Positions 61,859 to 64,000 of a stretch of DNA of 64,000 nt are shown here, one piece after another. Within the stretch, counting starts at the first letter, position 1. Every line of letters begins with the position of its first letter. The DNA lies in the NCBI GenBank assembly GCA_013399855.1, contig VXAY01006797.1, positions 1,406,828 to 1,470,827 on the forward strand. Reading direction: 5' to 3'. The translations under genes were made by a program, and so were the position numbers. Source of the stretch: Oxyruncus cristatus. Lineage: Eukaryota > Chordata > Aves > Passeriformes > Cotingidae. The notes beneath the pieces were generated by a model, which was not told the DNA's origin, did not search any database, and worked only from the letters and a program-made list of their open reading frames with translations.

Positions 61859-63173
61859 CCACTGACCAAAAAATTAATTAACACAGTAATAAGACATGGA
61901 GAATTTGTTTTGCAATGCTTAAACTGTGTCAGGCAAGCTTTCAAAATGCATAAACTAGGCAAGAAGATATCCCAGTTGTGTAGGGTAAGAATGGTGGGAT
62001 GAAGAGGGAGGAATCATGTCAGTCACTTGTTCCATTTCTCCAGGAAAATATAAAGGGAGATCAATACTGAGATGGCAGAAACGATGGAAGATGGGTGACA
62101 CATAATCAGCTCAATATGGAAAAAAAATAATAAAATAGGCAACTACCTGTTTTGGGGAAAACAGAACATTAAATACAGTATAAGAAAGTAAATCCATTTG
62201 GCAAGGATTTCTCTGGTTGTAATTAGAGGTTAGTTCAGAGAGCCAATAACTGTAAGCATAATCATTCTTCAGTGCATCCACAAATTACATTTTGCTCTAC
62301 TTGACTGACTATATAACAGACACAGGGAACATGTACCAGAAACAACAGTATGTTTGATAGATTTTGATAATATTCACAAGGAAAGACTGTTACCTATTTT
62401 TTGTGTATTGATCTGTTTTGACTGAAGGACTTGTTCGATAATCCTTGACAGTTTAGGGACATTGCAAAGAGAGCATCAGAGAGGGAGTCTTAATCACAGA
62501 GACAATTTTCAAGATATACTGCAGAAAGTGCACTTTTTCTTTGTTGCTTTTTATGGCAATTACAGTCCCCAAAGTTTGGTTGGATCTCTTCTCCAGAAGT
62601 GAGACATCATTGTATTTAAAACATTTGTGCTTGTGTTATTAATAATAGTCTAAGCTGTCCATTAAGTTACATCTGCCAATATATTAAAGTTATTTTTGAC
62701 ACTGTAATTTTGAAGGAAGAAGGAAGGGGAGTTCATAAAAATGCATTTTGTTCTCTAAAAGCCAAAAACAGTACCTCTCATTATAGTGCGATCTTTCCCT
62801 TTACATAACAATCATACACATTCTTGACAAGCAAAGCCCACTTATTTCTGTCAAGTGGGATACAAGTTTAGATGTATAGTTTCTCTACTAATGAAGGACA
62901 TTAGAGCCTCTGAAGTATACTCCTAACTACTACTTTAATAGTGTTTTTAACTGAATACTTTTACAGAAATAATATGACTGCCAGATTGACTCTAAAATGT
63001 CAAAGATTCAGCAACAAAAAATGAAGTCAGAGGAAGATAAACCACCATTTCAATCCATCTCTAATTACAGAATACTGCACATTTCAAAGGAAGAAGTCCT
63101 ACCTATGAAAATGAGGAAAAATTACTTCCAGTATTGCTGGTAGTTTTAAAAACAAAATGTGAGTCATTTTATC

Positions 63174-63202
63174 TAAACAAACAAACAAACAAACGAACAA
63201 AC
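63174..63202. repeat. (AAAC)n microsatellite
   Basis: Seven AAAC-type units with one AACG variant. Confidence 0.9.
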
Positions 63203-64000
63203 AGTCTATATTATCACTGTGGATCTTCTTGAGGAACAGTAAAGTTCAAAAAGATTCCCAACAAATTGCACACCTTTATGTTTCTAAATTGAGTTTTTAA
63301 ACGTAGCTGCCTTAGAGGTTCATTGATTGAACTGTCTATTCCTACCTCTTGAGAGGAGAGCATCTATACTTTTGGTTCTTACTGTTTGGTATGATAAACA
63401 GAATAACATGTACAAATTCATCCATTTTTATGCAGCAATTACAGTCACTCTTCAAAGATTTTCTCTTCAGAAGTGAAAGAAATAATTGTTTTTATTATTT
63501 AACCACCTTCATTTTCTCCATTGCACCACAGTATCCAACTGTCTTTTCAGCAGCAGTTCTCCCTTTGATGATGCATACCATTAGCTCAAATGCAATACTT
63601 CAGTGAAAAGCTAATTTTGCTATCCAGGAAAATCACTATGATATTGTGATGGATAATATTACCCACTGGAAGCATCTTAATGCTGTGTATTCCCTTGTCC
63701 TCGCTCCCTGAAGGGCTAGAGTCAGAAACCATTCCTAAGGTTATCACCAGACTAGTGGCTGATCTCCAAAATCAATGTACAACAAATAGGAGAAGTCCCC
63801 CAAATTAGCCCAGGCATTCCTATGCTCATTTTTATCTCCCATTGTCTCAATTCACCACAAAAGCAACAGCAGAGCTTCAGCTTCAGTGTTGAGAAGAGAA
63901 AAAAGGCATAAACCTGTTGTTTCCTTCTTTCTTATTTCTTCTCTGTCTCCACCCAGGTGCACTGGCTATGACACCGTATTAGAGATTTTGAGGGAATTAG

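Larger units (their letters stand above)
61504..64000. other. Intergenic or 5' intronic sequence at the window end
   Basis: Apart from the A-rich tract (61679-61858) and the (AAAC)n repeat (63174-63202), it is AT-rich unique sequence with no recognised gene. ITGB8, expected beyond MACC1 in other vertebrates, is not visible. Confidence 0.6.

Noticed and set aside
61661..61962. Cys/Phe/Val-rich open frames resembling membrane proteins
   Set aside because: They are the reverse complement of a CAAA/CA low-complexity tract; composition explains the absence of stops.

Overview
This window looks like a bird (sauropsid) macrochromosome segment. It is AT-rich and gene-poor, with no operons and no bacterial signals. 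It carries CR1 LINE retrotransposons with the avian 3' octamer tail (ATTCTRTG-like repeats) and retroviral LTRs of ERVL and ERVK type. A passerine or related neoavian is my best guess, but that is inference.

One protein-coding gene is convincingly present: MACC1 (ZU5 / SH3 / death-like domain protein) on the minus strand. Four coding exons can be placed to the base: 53281-53167, 51182-49144, 46724-46536 and 42139-41924. All junctions are GT-AG and reading phases match at every intron. Together they encode 852 residues, ending at a TAG at 41924-41926. No in-frame ATG exists in the first recognised exon, so the start lies further upstream (higher coordinates). A candidate upstream exon with a good donor is at 56314-56208, close to a 69-N assembly gap (56803-56871).

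Layout: 1-16.7 kb is intergenic sequence on the 3' side of MACC1, with one short unidentified exon-like segment at 1851-1959. At 16.7-24.6 kb is a retroelement cluster: a CR1 relic, a 1.14-kb ERVL-type LTR (+), a 493-bp ERVK-type solo LTR (-) with 6-bp target-site duplication, a young CR1 with an open reverse-transcriptase frame, and an abutting older CR1. From 24.6 to 41.7 kb is intergenic, then MACC1 runs from 41.7 to about 56.3 kb. From 56.3 to 64 kb is MACC1 upstream/5' intronic sequence with a second young CR1 (60.4-61.5 kb) and A-rich low-complexity DNA.

I looked for an undescribed system and did not find one. Most open frames are chance ORFs in AT-rich noncoding DNA or lie inside LTRs and CR1 elements. 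The most useful observations are the unresolved MACC1 N-terminus, the exon-like segment at 1851-1959, a perfect 12-bp-arm hairpin at 16061-16087, the 203-codon antisense ORF inside a MACC1 intron, and the retroelement details.
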